DNA of 64,000 bases from Halopseudomonas laoshanensis (GCF_008365385.1 NZ_QOVF01000003.1:248001-312000); one strand, 5' to 3'; counted from the stretch's first letter, positions 1 to 9,339 are shown. Notes: generated from the sequence alone by a model not told the origin. Made by a program: numbers and translations.

Positions 1-867
1 ATTTCCGAAGCGACCAAGGCCTTCGGCTCGGCCGACGTGTTTCTGGAAAAATGCATCGTCAATCCCAAGCATATCGAAGCGCAGATTCTCGCCGACAGCC
101 ACGGCAACACCGTGCATCTGTTCGAGCGTGACTGTTCGATCCAGCGGCGTAATCAGAAGCTGATCGAGATCGCCCCCAGCCCGCAGCTGACCCCCGAGCA
201 GCGCGCCTATATTGGTGATCTGGCGGTCAAGGCCGCACAGGCGGTGGGCTACGAGAACGCCGGCACGGTGGAGTTTCTGCTCGCCGAAGGCGAGGTGTAT
301 TTCATGGAAATGAACACCCGCGTCCAGGTCGAGCACACCATTACCGAACAGATCACCGGTATCGATATTGTTCGCGAGCAGATCCGCATTGCCTCTGGTT
401 TGCCGCTGTCGGTCAAGCAGGAAGACATTCAGCACCGCGGCTTTGCCATCCAGTTCCGCATCAATGCTGAAGACCCGAAAAACGACTTTCTGCCCTCGTT
501 CGGCAAGATCACGCGCTACTACGCCCCCGGCGGCCCCGGCGTGCGCGTGGATACGGCAATCTATACCGGCTACAGCATTCCGCCCTATTACGACTCCATG
601 TGCCTGAAGCTGATTGTCTGGGCACTGACCTGGGAAGAGGCGCTGGACCGCGGGCTGCGGGCGCTGGACGACATGCGCCTGCAGGGTGTGAAGACCACCA
701 CGGCCTACTATCAGGAGATCTTGCGCAATGAGGAGTTTCGTTCCGGGGTATTTGACACCAGCTTCGTTGAAGCCCACCCCGAGCTGACGCGCTACTCGGT
801 CAAACGCAAACCGGAAGAGCTCGCCCTGGCGATTGCCACTGCCATCGCGGCGCACGCGGGCCTATAA
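1..867 (+). CDS. pycA: Pyruvate carboxylase subunit A (biotin carboxylase), 5' end cut off
   Basis: The frame is open from base 1 with no start, so this is the last 288 residues of a protein whose family is about 470 residues long. It carboxylates biotin with ATP and bicarbonate. The end of the ATP-grasp domain is visible (EMNTRVQVEHTITE, window residues 103-116), followed by the biotin-carboxylase C-terminal domain (RINAED near residue 153). AccC of acetyl-CoA carboxylase looks almost the same; the pyruvate carboxylase assignment rests on the neighbour 88 bases downstream, which carries the carboxyltransferase and biotin domains and completes a split pyruvate carboxylase. Confidence 0.88.
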   Translation: MSEATKAFGSADVFLEKCIVNPKHIEAQILADSHGNTVHLFERDCSIQRRNQKLIEIAPSPQLTPEQRAYIGDLAVKAAQAVGYENAGTVEFLLAEGEVYFMEMNTRVQVEHTITEQITGIDIVREQIRIASGLPLSVKQEDIQHRGFAIQFRINAEDPKNDFLPSFGKITRYYAPGGPGVRVDTAIYTGYSIPPYYDSMCLKLIVWALTWEEALDRGLRALDDMRLQGVKTTTAYYQEILRNEEFRSGVFDTSFVEAHPELTRYSVKRKPEELALAIATAIAAHAGL

Positions 868-920
868 ACAGCGGCATGCGCCCCACCGCAAGCCACAGAA
901 GAACACCGATCCGCTGGCAG

Positions 921-944
921 CTCCGCGCTTGAAGCTTGCAGCTA
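921..944. repeat. Short repeat-like sequence before pycB
   Basis: CTCCGCGCTTGAAGCTTGCA plus GCTA, directly upstream of the pycB ribosome site. The core GCTTGAAGCTTGCAGCT resembles the ends of the element at 15665-15796. No coding role. Confidence 0.3.
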
Positions 945-955
945 ACGAGGAACAG

Positions 956-2770
956 ATGATGAGCACTACACGCAAAATTACTGTCACCGATACCATCCTG
1001 CGCGATGCCCACCAATCGTTGCTGGCCACGCGCATGCGCACCGAAGACATGCTGCCGATCTGCGAGAAGCTCGACCAGGTTGGCTACTGGTCGCTGGAAG
1101 TCTGGGGCGGCGCGACTTTCGATGCCTGCATTCGCTTTCTCAAGGAAGACCCCTGGGAGCGCCTGCGCCAACTGCGCGAAGCGCTGCCCAACACGCGCCT
1201 GCAGATGCTGTTGCGCGGCCAGAACCTGCTCGGCTACCGCCACTACAGCGACGACGTAGTGCGCGCCTTTGTTGCCAAGGCGGCGGCCAACGGTATCGAC
1301 GTGTTCCGGATTTTCGATGCGATGAATGACGTGCGTAACCTGGAAACCTCGATCAAGGCGGTCAAGGACGCGGGCAAGCATGCCCAGGGCACCATCGCCT
1401 ACACCACCAGCCCGGTGCATACCGTCGAGGCCTTCGTAAAACAGGCGCAGACAATGGAAGCGCTGGGCTGCGATTCTCTGGCAATCAAGGACATGGCCGG
1501 TCTGTTGACGCCCTATGCCACCGGCGAACTGGTCAAGGCGCTGAAAGCCGAACAATCCTTGCCGGTGTATATTCACTCGCATGACACCGCCGGCCTCGCC
1601 GCGATGTGCCAGCTGAAAGCGATCGAAAACGGCGCCGATCACATCGATACCGCCATTTCCAGCATGGCCTGGGGCACCAGCCACCCGGGTACCGAGTCCA
1701 TGGTCGCGGCGCTGCGTGGCACCCCGTTTGATACCGGCCTGGACCTGGAACTGCTGCAGGAAATCGGCATGTATTTCCATGCCGTGCGCAAGAAGTATCA
1801 TCAGTTTGAGAGCGAGTTCACCGGGGTCGACACCCGCGTGCAGGTGAACCAGGTTCCGGGCGGCATGATGTCCAACCTGGCCAACCAGTTGAAGGAACAG
1901 AATGCACTGGGCCGTATTCAGGAAGTGTTTGACGAAATTCCGCGCGTACGTGCAGACCTGGGCTTCCCGCCGCTGGTCACGCCCACCTCGCAGATCGTCG
2001 GCACCCAGGCGGTATTTAACGTTCTGGCCGGCGAGCGCTACAAGACCATCACCAACGAGGTGAAACTCTACCTGCAAGGCCGTTATGGCCAGGCACCCGG
2101 TGAAGTGAATGCCGAGCTGCAGCGCCGCGCCATTGGTAACGAGGCGGTGATCGACGTGCGTCCTGCCGATCTGATCAAGCCGGAAATGGACAAGCTCAAG
2201 GCCGAAGTCGGCAGCCTGGCCGAGTCAGAGGAGGACGTGCTGACCTACGCCATGTTCCCCGACATTGGTCGCAAGTTTCTCGAAGAGCGTGCCGCCGGCA
2301 CACTCAAACCTGAAGCGTTGCTGCCGGAACCCGGCGCTGCCGGCAAACCCATGGCCGAAGACGGCGCCCCGACCGAGTTCATCATCGACGTCCACGGTGA
2401 AAGCTACCGCGTTGACATCACCGGCGTCAGCGTCAAGGGTGATGGCAAGCGGCATTTCTACCTGAGCCTGGACGGCATGCCTGAAGAAGCCGTGTTTGAA
2501 CCCTTGAACTCCTTCAGCGGCACCGGCGGCAGCAGTCGCAAGCAGGCCAGCCAGCCGGGTCACGTCACCACCAGCATGCCCGGCAACGTGGTTGATGTAC
2601 TGGTTGCGGTCGGTGATGTGGTCAAAGCCGGCCAAGGCGTACTGGTCAGCGAAGCCATGAAAATGGAGAGCGAAATTCAGGCGGCGATCGCCGGTACCGT
2701 CAAGGCCGTGAACGTGGCCAAGGGTGACCGGGTCAATCCAGGTGAGATCCTGATTGAAATCGAAGCCTGA
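956..2770 (+). CDS. pycB: Pyruvate carboxylase subunit B (oxaloacetate decarboxylase alpha type)
   Basis: Carboxyltransferase and biotin-carrier subunit, 604 residues. It moves carboxyl from biotin to pyruvate to give oxaloacetate, an anaplerotic reaction. The N-terminal HMGL-like barrel starts with DTILRD (residues 12-17), has the reactive lysine in AIKDMAG (K178) and the metal-binding HSH (207-209). The C-terminal biotinyl domain carries EAMKMES with biotinylated K569. Start: the ATG at 956, directly followed by a second ATG, has a GAGGAA-like ribosome site about 5 bases upstream; the frame is open further upstream but the extra residues do not look like the family. Homologues are often annotated oadA, but no oadB/oadG membrane subunits are present here and the biotin carboxylase gene is directly upstream. 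Confidence 0.93.
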   Translation: MMSTTRKITVTDTILRDAHQSLLATRMRTEDMLPICEKLDQVGYWSLEVWGGATFDACIRFLKEDPWERLRQLREALPNTRLQMLLRGQNLLGYRHYSDDVVRAFVAKAAANGIDVFRIFDAMNDVRNLETSIKAVKDAGKHAQGTIAYTTSPVHTVEAFVKQAQTMEALGCDSLAIKDMAGLLTPYATGELVKALKAEQSLPVYIHSHDTAGLAAMCQLKAIENGADHIDTAISSMAWGTSHPGTESMVAALRGTPFDTGLDLELLQEIGMYFHAVRKKYHQFESEFTGVDTRVQVNQVPGGMMSNLANQLKEQNALGRIQEVFDEIPRVRADLGFPPLVTPTSQIVGTQAVFNVLAGERYKTITNEVKLYLQGRYGQAPGEVNAELQRRAIGNEAVIDVRPADLIKPEMDKLKAEVGSLAESEEDVLTYAMFPDIGRKFLEERAAGTLKPEALLPEPGAAGKPMAEDGAPTEFIIDVHGESYRVDITGVSVKGDGKRHFYLSLDGMPEEAVFEPLNSFSGTGGSSRKQASQPGHVTTSMPGNVVDVLVAVGDVVKAGQGVLVSEAMKMESEIQAAIAGTVKAVNVAKGDRVNPGEILIEIEA

Positions 2771-2863
2771 GGTCTGTCAGCACCGGTGTCCGCTCGGCGC
2801 CGGTGCGGCATGAACGACGAGAACGTTTATCTGTACAGCCCACCCGGAACAAAGAGACTGCAC

Positions 2864-3577
2864 ATGAATAACGACGAAAAACATAACGAAACGGCTGAAG
2901 AGGCCCTCCAGCATATTGTCGACGGCTTCAATCGCTTTCGCCATGAGATTTATCCTGATCAGCAGGAGCTGTTCAAGAAGCTGGCTCACGAGCAAACACC
3001 GCGGGCCATGTTTATCACCTGTGCTGATTCGCGAGTCGCCCCGGAGCTGATTACCCAAAGCTCGCCGGGCGATTTGTTCGTATCGCGCAACGTCGGTAAC
3101 GTGGTGCCGCCCTACGGTCAGATGATGGGCGGCGTCTCTACCGCGATCGAGTTTGCGGTGCTGGCGCTGAACGTTCACCACATCATCATCTGTGGCCACT
3201 CCGACTGCGGCGCGATGAAAGCCGTACTCAACCCGGCGACCCTGGACTCACTGCCCACCGTCAAAGCCTGGCTGCGGCACGCCGAGGTGGCCAAGATCGT
3301 GGTGGAAGACAACTGCAGTTGTGAAGCAGACAAGCTGGGCATGATGACCGAGGAAAACGTTCTGGCTCAGTTGCAGCATCTGGCGACGCATCCCTCCGTG
3401 GCATCGCGTCTGGCCCGCGGCGAGCTGTTTATCCATGGCTGGGTGTATGACATCGAAACTGCGCAGATTCGGGCCTATGACGCCGACACCGGCGAATTCC
3501 GGCAGATCGGCGACGGTCCGCTGCCCATGGCCACACCCAGAGCGCGGTACCCATCGCCATCCAAGCGCTTGAAATAA
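2864..3577 (+). CDS. Beta-class carbonic anhydrase
   Basis: Interconverts CO2 and bicarbonate in the cytoplasm; 237 residues. The zinc ligands of the beta class are visible: CADSR (C53, with the D55/R57 dyad) and GHSDC (H112, C115). ATG 2864 is chosen because the family sequence begins at MNNDEKHNETAEEAL and an AAGAGA-like site lies upstream; an upstream in-frame ATG at 2811 would add residues with no family resemblance. The gene follows pycB by 93 bases and precedes purEK, both of which consume bicarbonate, so supplying bicarbonate to them is a reasonable inference. Confidence 0.9.
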   Translation: MNNDEKHNETAEEALQHIVDGFNRFRHEIYPDQQELFKKLAHEQTPRAMFITCADSRVAPELITQSSPGDLFVSRNVGNVVPPYGQMMGGVSTAIEFAVLALNVHHIIICGHSDCGAMKAVLNPATLDSLPTVKAWLRHAEVAKIVVEDNCSCEADKLGMMTEENVLAQLQHLATHPSVASRLARGELFIHGWVYDIETAQIRAYDADTGEFRQIGDGPLPMATPRARYPSPSKRLK

Positions 3578-3643
3578 CACTGATGGATAACGGGGCTGCG
3601 TCATATCTCCCGACCATCCATTCTGTATTGGCGTCAATCGGGT

Positions 3644-3649
3644 TATACT
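3644..3649 (+). promoter_or_regulatory. Candidate -10 box of the purEK promoter
   Basis: TATACT lies 136 bases before the purE start. The hexamer 17 bases upstream (TTCTGT) matches the -35 consensus poorly, so this is only a candidate. If used, it gives a leader of about 130 nucleotides that contains the hairpin listed separately. Confidence 0.35.
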
Positions 3650-3706
3650 CTGCGGCTTGATTTCAATCTGCAGGCTGGCTCGTCTTTCCAATCGGCCTGT
3701 GTTCTC

Positions 3707-3746
3707 CAAGCCACTCCAGTTCTCTGGCGTGGCTTGTTGGTTTTTA
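3707..3746 (+). terminator. Terminator-like hairpin in the purEK leader
   Basis: CAAGCCAC (3707-3714) pairs with GTGGCTTG (3729-3736), and inside it CCAG (3716-3719) pairs with CTGG (3724-3727). The hairpin is followed by a T-rich run, TTGGTTTTTA. It ends about 40 bases before the purE start and after the candidate promoter, the position expected of a transcription attenuator. No antiterminator or ligand-binding fold was recognised. Confidence 0.5.
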
Positions 3747-3784
3747 CCGTCCAAGGGCGGAACACTGAGCGAGGCAGAAAATAG

Positions 3785-4276
3785 ATGACCGCATTGGTTG
3801 GCGTGATCATGGGCTCCAAGTCAGACTGGTCCACTTTGAGCCATACGGCGGATATGCTGGATAAGCTCGGCATCCCCTATGAAGTGAAAGTGGTCTCTGC
3901 CCATCGCACACCGGACCTGTTGTTCCAGTACGCCGAAGAAGCGGCGGGCAAAGGCATCGAAGTGATCATCGCCGGTGCCGGCGGTGCTGCCCACCTGCCC
4001 GGCATGTGCGCGGCCAAGACGCACCTGCCAGTGCTCGGCGTGCCAGTGCAGTCTTCCATGCTTTCAGGCGTGGATTCATTGTTGTCGATCGTACAGATGC
4101 CCGCGGGTGTGCCCGTTGCGACGCTGGCCATCGGCAAGGCTGGCGCGATCAATGCCGCGCTGCTGTCTGCCAGTATTCTTGGCGGTAAATACCCCGAGTA
4201 TCACCAGGCGCTGGAAGCCTTCCGCAACCAGCAGACGGACACCGTGCTGAACAACCCCGACCCGCGTCAGGCCTGA
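3785..4276 (+). CDS. purE: N5-carboxyaminoimidazole ribonucleotide mutase
   Basis: Class I PurE, 163 residues, converts N5-CAIR to CAIR in de novo purine synthesis. The phosphate-binding GSKSD (residues 10-14) and SAHRTP with the catalytic histidine H40 are intact. The length matches bacterial class I PurE. purK follows 10 bases downstream, so the two are one transcription unit. The roughly 200-base region upstream holds a candidate promoter and a terminator-like hairpin, which may control the pair. Confidence 0.97.
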   Translation: MTALVGVIMGSKSDWSTLSHTADMLDKLGIPYEVKVVSAHRTPDLLFQYAEEAAGKGIEVIIAGAGGAAHLPGMCAAKTHLPVLGVPVQSSMLSGVDSLLSIVQMPAGVPVATLAIGKAGAINAALLSASILGGKYPEYHQALEAFRNQQTDTVLNNPDPRQA

Positions 4277-4286
4277 GGACAATGCA

Positions 4287-5369
4287 ATGAAAATCGGTGT
4301 CATTGGTGGTGGACAACTCGGACGCATGCTGGCCCTGGCCGGTACCCCGCTGGGCCAGCAATTCGCCTTTCTTGATCCGGCACCTGACGCCTGCGCCCAG
4401 GCCCTGGGCGAACACATTCGCGCTGACTACAGCGACCGCGATCATCTGCGCCAACTGGCTGATGAAGCCGACGTGGTGACCTTCGAGTTTGAAAGCGTGC
4501 CCGCGGAAACCGTGGCCTTTCTGTCGCAGTTCGTTCCTGTTTTCCCCAATGCTGAATCGCTGCGGATCGCCCGGGATCGCTGGTTTGAGAAATCCATGTT
4601 TCAGGACCTCGGCATCCCGACGCCGGAATTTGCGGATATCCAATCCCAGGACAACCTTGATGCAGCGGTGAAACGCATCGGTCTGCCGGCGGTAATGAAA
4701 ACCCGCACCCTGGGCTACGATGGCAAGGGCCAGAAGGTCTTGCGCCATGCCGAGGACGTGCAAGGCGCCTTTGCCGAACTGGGCAATGTACCCTGCATTC
4801 TTGAGGGTTTCGTGCCCTTCACCGGTGAGGTTTCATTGATCGCCGTGCGCGGCCGGGACGGCGAAACCGCCTTCTACCCGCTGGTGCACAACACTCATGA
4901 ACAGGGCATCCTGCGTCTGTCGATTGCCAGCACTGACCACTCGTTGCAAGGCCTGGCTGAGGACTACGCCAGCCGGGTCCTCAAGCAGCTGGATTATGTC
5001 GGCGTACTCGCATTCGAATTCTTTGAGATCGACGGCGGTCTCAAGGCCAACGAAATCGCCCCGCGCGTACACAACTCCGGCCACTGGACCATTGAAGGGG
5101 CCGAATGCAGCCAGTTCGAAAACCACCTACGCGCGATCGCCGGCCTACCCTTGGGCTCCACCGCCAAGCTGGGTGAAAGCGCGATGCTCAACTTTATCGG
5201 CGAAGTGCCGGCAGTGGACAAGGTCACCGCGATCAGCGATTGCCACCTGCATCACTACGGCAAAGCCTTCAAAAGCGGCCGGAAAGTGGGCCACGCAACG
5301 CTGCGCTGTGCAGATGCCGCCACGTTAAAGGCGCGTATCAGTGACGTACAGCGTCTGATCCAGCCTTAG
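4287..5369 (+). CDS. purK: N5-carboxyaminoimidazole ribonucleotide synthase
   Basis: ATP-grasp enzyme of 360 residues that joins bicarbonate to aminoimidazole ribonucleotide, using ATP, to give N5-CAIR, the substrate of PurE. The N-terminal nucleotide-fold motif GGGQLGRM (residues 7-14) is typical, and the ATP-grasp segment (RTLGYDGKGQ; EGFVPF) follows. It lies 10 bases behind purE. The gene is followed by a long imperfect hairpin at 5399-5433. Confidence 0.97.
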   Translation: MKIGVIGGGQLGRMLALAGTPLGQQFAFLDPAPDACAQALGEHIRADYSDRDHLRQLADEADVVTFEFESVPAETVAFLSQFVPVFPNAESLRIARDRWFEKSMFQDLGIPTPEFADIQSQDNLDAAVKRIGLPAVMKTRTLGYDGKGQKVLRHAEDVQGAFAELGNVPCILEGFVPFTGEVSLIAVRGRDGETAFYPLVHNTHEQGILRLSIASTDHSLQGLAEDYASRVLKQLDYVGVLAFEFFEIDGGLKANEIAPRVHNSGHWTIEGAECSQFENHLRAIAGLPLGSTAKLGESAMLNFIGEVPAVDKVTAISDCHLHHYGKAFKSGRKVGHATLRCADAATLKARISDVQRLIQP

Positions 5370-5398
5370 TCTCTTCTCACCCCCACTGCCTTGCCCCT

Positions 5399-5433
5399 GT
5401 TACTGGACGCCTGCTTGCCAGGCGCCCAGTAAC
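5399..5433. terminator. Hairpin after purK
   Basis: GTTACTGG (5399-5406) pairs with CCAGTAAC (5426-5433) and CGCCTG (5408-5413) with CAGGCG (5419-5424), with one mismatch between the two stems. No T-run follows, so it may end transcription with other factors or protect the purEK mRNA 3' end. Confidence 0.45.
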
Positions 5434-5536
5434 AATTGCCCGTTACAGATCAACATGCTCTATGCTCAGAGCAAGATAGGCACGATGGAGGCTGGCAGCG
5501 CGCCGGCCTCATCGACGACCACGGGCCACCGCTATT

Positions 5537-6472
5537 ATGGAATTCAAGGATTATTACGCCACGCTCGGTGTGGAACCGGACGCGGACGACAAGGCGATCA
5601 AAACCGCCTATCGCAAACTCGCGCGCCAGTACCATCCCGATGTCAGCAGCCTGGCCGGCGCCGAGGAGAAATTCAAGGAAGTCGCCGAAGCCTACGACGT
5701 GCTGCACAGCCCGGAAAAGCGCGCCGAGTACGACGAGCTGCGCCTGGCGCGACAGCAGCGGCAACGCTACAGCAGCACATCACAGGGTGCGTCAGCAGGC
5801 TCAGCAGGAAGCGATCAGGACTTTGCCGACTTCTTCGCCTCGATGTTTGGTTCGGGATCTGCCCACCAATCGCCCTTTGGCGACAACCGCTTTGCTCAGA
5901 AAGGCAGTGACGTGGAAATAGAGATGCCGGTATTTCTCGAAGAAACGCTGGAAAGCACCAGCAAACCAGTGGAGTTCATGCTGCCCTACCGGGATGAACG
6001 CGGCCGGATGCAGGAGCTGAAAAAATCCCTCAAGGTCAAGATTCCAGCCGGCGTGCGTGATGGTGAGCGGATTCGCCTGAAGGGCCAGGGCGCCCCCGGC
6101 AGCGGCAATGCGGCGAATGGCGACCTGTATTTGCACATTCGTCTGGTACCGCACCCGCTGTTTGATGTGGAGGGGCATAATCTGGTGCTTACTGTGCCAC
6201 TGGCTCCCTGGGAAGCGGCGCTGGGGGCCAAGGTGACGATCCCGACATTGGTCGGCAAAATCCAATTGACCATTCGCCCCAACAGCCAATCAGGGCAGCG
6301 GCTACGTATCAAGGGCAAGGGCTTGGTCGGCAAGGCTGGTCCGGGCGACCTGTTTGCCGTACTCAAGGTCGTCATGCCCCAACACGCTGACGAGGCAAGC
6401 CGAACACTGTGGACGCAACTGGCCAAAACTGCCGAGTTCGATCCACGAGCAGAGTGGAGCCAGGCATCATGA
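5537..6472 (+). CDS. cbpA: DnaJ-class co-chaperone CbpA
   Basis: Curved-DNA-binding protein A family, 311 residues. The J domain (residues 1-70) has the DnaK-stimulating HPD motif at residues 33-35. A short Gly/Ser-rich linker and two C-terminal substrate-binding domains follow; there is no cysteine-rich zinc domain, which separates it from DnaJ proper. The stop overlaps the start of cbpM as ATGA. I see no strong ribosome site before ATG 5537, but the N-terminus (MEFKDYY) is the standard family start. Confidence 0.93.
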   Translation: MEFKDYYATLGVEPDADDKAIKTAYRKLARQYHPDVSSLAGAEEKFKEVAEAYDVLHSPEKRAEYDELRLARQQRQRYSSTSQGASAGSAGSDQDFADFFASMFGSGSAHQSPFGDNRFAQKGSDVEIEMPVFLEETLESTSKPVEFMLPYRDERGRMQELKKSLKVKIPAGVRDGERIRLKGQGAPGSGNAANGDLYLHIRLVPHPLFDVEGHNLVLTVPLAPWEAALGAKVTIPTLVGKIQLTIRPNSQSGQRLRIKGKGLVGKAGPGDLFAVLKVVMPQHADEASRTLWTQLAKTAEFDPRAEWSQAS

Positions 6473-6786
6473 CCACCGTGACCCAGGTACACATCAAATT
6501 TGCCGAGCTGAGGCAGTGTGTGAGCCTCAGTGAGGAACAATTACTCGAGTTGGTGGCGGAAGGGATTCTCACACCGCAGGTGGGCAAGCTGCCCGAGGAG
6601 TGGGAGTTTGATAGTACCTGCGTCAGCATCGTGCACAAAGCGGAACGCCTGCACCATGAATTGACGGTTGAATGGGCCGATATCCCGTTGGTATTGGGCT
6701 TGCTTGAGGAGGTACAGCAACTCAAGGCGGAGAATGAATATCTCAAACAACGCCTCAGCCGCTTCTTGCAGGACGAACAACTCTGA
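6469..6786 (+). CDS. cbpM: Chaperone modulator CbpM
   Basis: 105-residue MerR-like HTH-fold protein that binds the J domain of CbpA and blocks its co-chaperone activity. The N-terminal part resembles the HTH-like region of the family, and the C-terminus is a charged, leucine-rich helix that is probably coiled ([18 protein letters not shown]). The ATG at 6469 overlaps the cbpA stop by 4 bases, implying translational coupling; the frame is open upstream but inside cbpA. Confidence 0.85.
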   Translation: MTTVTQVHIKFAELRQCVSLSEEQLLELVAEGILTPQVGKLPEEWEFDSTCVSIVHKAERLHHELTVEWADIPLVLGLLEEVQQLKAENEYLKQRLSRFLQDEQL

Positions 6787-6804
6787 CGTTTCTCAATCAG
6801 GTGC

Positions 6805-6833
6805 CAGCGCCACCCCTGCGCCATAGGGCGCTG
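6805..6833 (+). terminator. Hairpin downstream of cbpM
   Basis: CAGCGCC (6805-6811) pairs with GGCGCTG (6827-6833). It is followed by AAAAATATTT rather than a clean T-run, so terminator function is uncertain. Confidence 0.35.
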
Positions 6834-6927
6834 AAAAATATTTGCTTGGCAAAGCCCGTGGTCTTCGGGAAACTCCTGGGGCTTGAGTTGTCTCAGCCTG
6901 TATCCTTCCTGTTTTGAGTTCTGATTT

Positions 6928-7455
6928 ATGCGCCTGCTTTGTCTTGTCTGCTTATGCCTTGTATTGTCGGCGACTGTGCACGCCGCCCCCCGCACCGTGG
7001 ACTGGCTCGACCTGCTCCCCGAAGAGGATTATCAGGCGATGCTGGAAATGCCTGAGATTGGCCATGACGGCAAGACCGAGGCGCCGGGTGACTTTACCCA
7101 AAGCATGCGCCAGCGTGACGATCTTCCGGCCGTCATGTACTCCACCAGCGTGGTTGAATCCTTCGACAAACAGCAGGTGAAAATCGCCGGATTCCCGGTG
7201 CCGCTGGAAACAAACGAGAATGGCGACTACACCTCGTTTTTTCTGGTGCCGTATGCCGGTGCCTGCATCCACGTCCCACCGCCACCGCCCAATCAGATCA
7301 TTCTGGTGGATTATCCGCAGGGAATCGCCATTGACGATATCTACGAAGCATTCTGGATGTCTGGCACGCTGCATATTGACCAGACCAGTAATGCGCTGGC
7401 AGATGCCAGTTACCGCGTTGAAGCGGACCAGGTGTGGGTCTACGACGGCGAGTGA
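6928..7455 (+). CDS. Exported DUF3299 protein
   Basis: 175 residues with a clear signal peptide (hydrophobic residues 3-15, cleavage probably after VHA at residue 19), so it is likely periplasmic. The mature part has the features of DUF3299 proteins: a KIAGFPVPL strand and a segment ending in a proline run, ACIHVPPPPPNQI. The function of the family is not known to me; members are often found near lipoprotein-export or transporter genes, but here the neighbours are cbpM and a hydrolase. It is separated from cbpM by 141 bases with a hairpin. Confidence 0.8.
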   Translation: MRLLCLVCLCLVLSATVHAAPRTVDWLDLLPEEDYQAMLEMPEIGHDGKTEAPGDFTQSMRQRDDLPAVMYSTSVVESFDKQQVKIAGFPVPLETNENGDYTSFFLVPYAGACIHVPPPPPNQIILVDYPQGIAIDDIYEAFWMSGTLHIDQTSNALADASYRVEADQVWVYDGE

Positions 7456-7543
7456 ATCGCTGGTCTCCCCCTTCCGGGTGGGTAACCCGCCATCCAATTC
7501 CGGTATGCTTGGCGCTTCGCCCATGAGTTGACCAGGAGTTCAG

Positions 7544-8476
7544 ATGGAATCGCTGATTGGTTTTACGGGTCTTGCGCTACTGGTGCTGTTTTACCTGCGC
7601 AAGTACCTGCTGAGAAAGGAATCTCCGCAAACACAGGCTATGCCTTTCAGCGGTGAGTTGTATCAGGTCGGTCTGGCCTGTGTGGCCAAGCGGGCGCACA
7701 ACGGCGCTACCTCTACGGTGGTTGTCATGCCCGGCTTTGTAGAAAACTTTCTGTATTTCACCGAGTACTATGCGGACCCGGCCATCGAGCTGATTCTGCT
7801 GACCAGTGCTGACTACCATGTACCGGTCACCAACCCGCGATTAACCCAAGCAAAGTGGGCCACCGCGCCAACAGCTCATGCGGGAAGCATTGCCTATGAT
7901 GCGCAGGTGTTGAATCTGGCACTGACGCACCTGGTGACGACTCCGAATGTGCGTGTACACGGCCATTCGCGCGGGGGCGCAGTAACCCTGGAAGCCGCTC
8001 GCCAGCAACCCGCGCTATTCGAGCAGATTGAAGTCATTCTGGAAGCACCGGTGCTACCCCAAGGCCAGCCCTATACGCCGATGCCTGCTCTAGTACGCTG
8101 GTTACTGCCGTTCTTTTTACCCTTCTGGCAGCAGCAGCCCATCAATGAGCGCAATCGGAAAATCTGGGGCCCTCTGGATAACCCGCGCAAGCGCGAACTG
8201 ATCATGGGCGTGCCTTTCAATCCCAAGCGTGCAGCGATCATGCTGGCCAACCTCAAGGATATGGCGGATTGGATGCCGAACACCGGTACCGATATCTACC
8301 AATACGTCAAACGCGGCGCGATCCTGGTCCCCGGCGATGATCGTGTGCTGCAAAGTGCCGCGATGCTCGCTAGCGCCCGGCAGGCAGAGAACCTGCAGAT
8401 CATCGAGATCGATGGGGGCAGCCATTTTGTTCTGCCCGACCACCCGGACAGCATCCCGCCGCTGCGGCCTAACTGA
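7544..8476 (+). CDS. Alpha/beta hydrolase, membrane-anchored
   Basis: 310-residue serine hydrolase. The nucleophile elbow GHSRGG places the serine at residue 142; LVPGDDRV and GGSHFVLPDHP near the C-terminus fit the acid and histidine of the triad. Residues 3-20 are hydrophobic and followed by basic residues (LRKYLLRK), so it probably sits at the inner membrane with the catalytic part in the cytoplasm. An AGGAG site precedes the start. The substrate cannot be named from sequence. trmO follows after 2 bases, so the two are likely co-transcribed. Confidence 0.8.
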   Translation: MESLIGFTGLALLVLFYLRKYLLRKESPQTQAMPFSGELYQVGLACVAKRAHNGATSTVVVMPGFVENFLYFTEYYADPAIELILLTSADYHVPVTNPRLTQAKWATAPTAHAGSIAYDAQVLNLALTHLVTTPNVRVHGHSRGGAVTLEAARQQPALFEQIEVILEAPVLPQGQPYTPMPALVRWLLPFFLPFWQQQPINERNRKIWGPLDNPRKRELIMGVPFNPKRAAIMLANLKDMADWMPNTGTDIYQYVKRGAILVPGDDRVLQSAAMLASARQAENLQIIEIDGGSHFVLPDHPDSIPPLRPN

Positions 8477-8478
8477 CC

Positions 8479-9186
8479 ATGGCTTATCAGTTCGAACCAA
8501 TAGCGGTCGTCCGCTCCTGCTTCAGCGAGAAATTCGCCATACCCAGGCAGCCAAGTCTGGCGCCCGCCGCCAGCGGCGTGATCGAACTGTTACCGCCCTA
8601 TGATCAACCTGAGGCAGTCGCCGGGCTGGAGGGGGTGTCCCACCTGTGGCTGTTGTTCGTGTTCCACGCCGCGCCGTCGGGTCCGACCCATCTTCGGGTC
8701 AGGCCGCCGCGATTGGGTGGCAACCAGCGCATCGGCGTTTTTGCCAGCCGCTCGACCCATAGACCCAACCCTATCGGCCAGTCCGTGGTGAAACTCGACG
8801 GCATAGAGCCGGGCCGTCTGCGGATCTCGTCGATCGATCTACTGGACGGCACCCCCATCCTCGATATCAAACCCTATGTGCCCTACGCTGACAGTCTGCC
8901 GATGGCCAGCAACAGCCTGGCCGATGCCGCACCGATCCTGCTGGCAGTTGATTGGGCACCCGCCGCCCTGCAACAGGCCCGAGACCAGGCTGACCGCTTG
9001 TGCCAGCCAGTTGTCGAGGTAATCGAGCAGTGCCTGGCGCAAGATCCCAAGCCTGCTTATCAGCAGCCGGGGACGGAGCGCCGCTATGGGGTACGCTTCT
9101 GGGATCTGAATGTGTGCTGGCATTACCCGCAACCTGATCGTATCTGCGTTTTGTCTATCGAACAGATCTTGCCGGCCGCGCATTGA
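8479..9186 (+). CDS. trmO: tRNA t6A37 N6-methyltransferase TrmO (TsaA/YaeB family)
   Basis: 235 residues. TrmO methylates N6-threonylcarbamoyladenosine-37 of tRNA(Thr) using SAM. The family signatures FASRSTHRPNPIG (residues 88-100) and DLLDGTPILDIKPY (120-133) are both present, as is the C-terminal domain. The gene begins 2 bases after the hydrolase stop. tsaC, for the t6A precursor pathway, lies elsewhere in the window (56.9 kb). Confidence 0.92.
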   Translation: MAYQFEPIAVVRSCFSEKFAIPRQPSLAPAASGVIELLPPYDQPEAVAGLEGVSHLWLLFVFHAAPSGPTHLRVRPPRLGGNQRIGVFASRSTHRPNPIGQSVVKLDGIEPGRLRISSIDLLDGTPILDIKPYVPYADSLPMASNSLADAAPILLAVDWAPAALQQARDQADRLCQPVVEVIEQCLAQDPKPAYQQPGTERRYGVRFWDLNVCWHYPQPDRICVLSIEQILPAAH

Positions 9187-9339
9187 ATGGCATGTATGGT
9201 CGCTGCCTGACCGGCCCCAAGGCGCGACTAACGCGGCCACCAGCAGCTATACTCGCGCCATTGTTGGCTCGCCGGTTGCCCTCTCCCTGTATGACTCCAT
9301 GGCGTAGCCTGACGACTAATCTGCCCGAGAGGATGCCTG

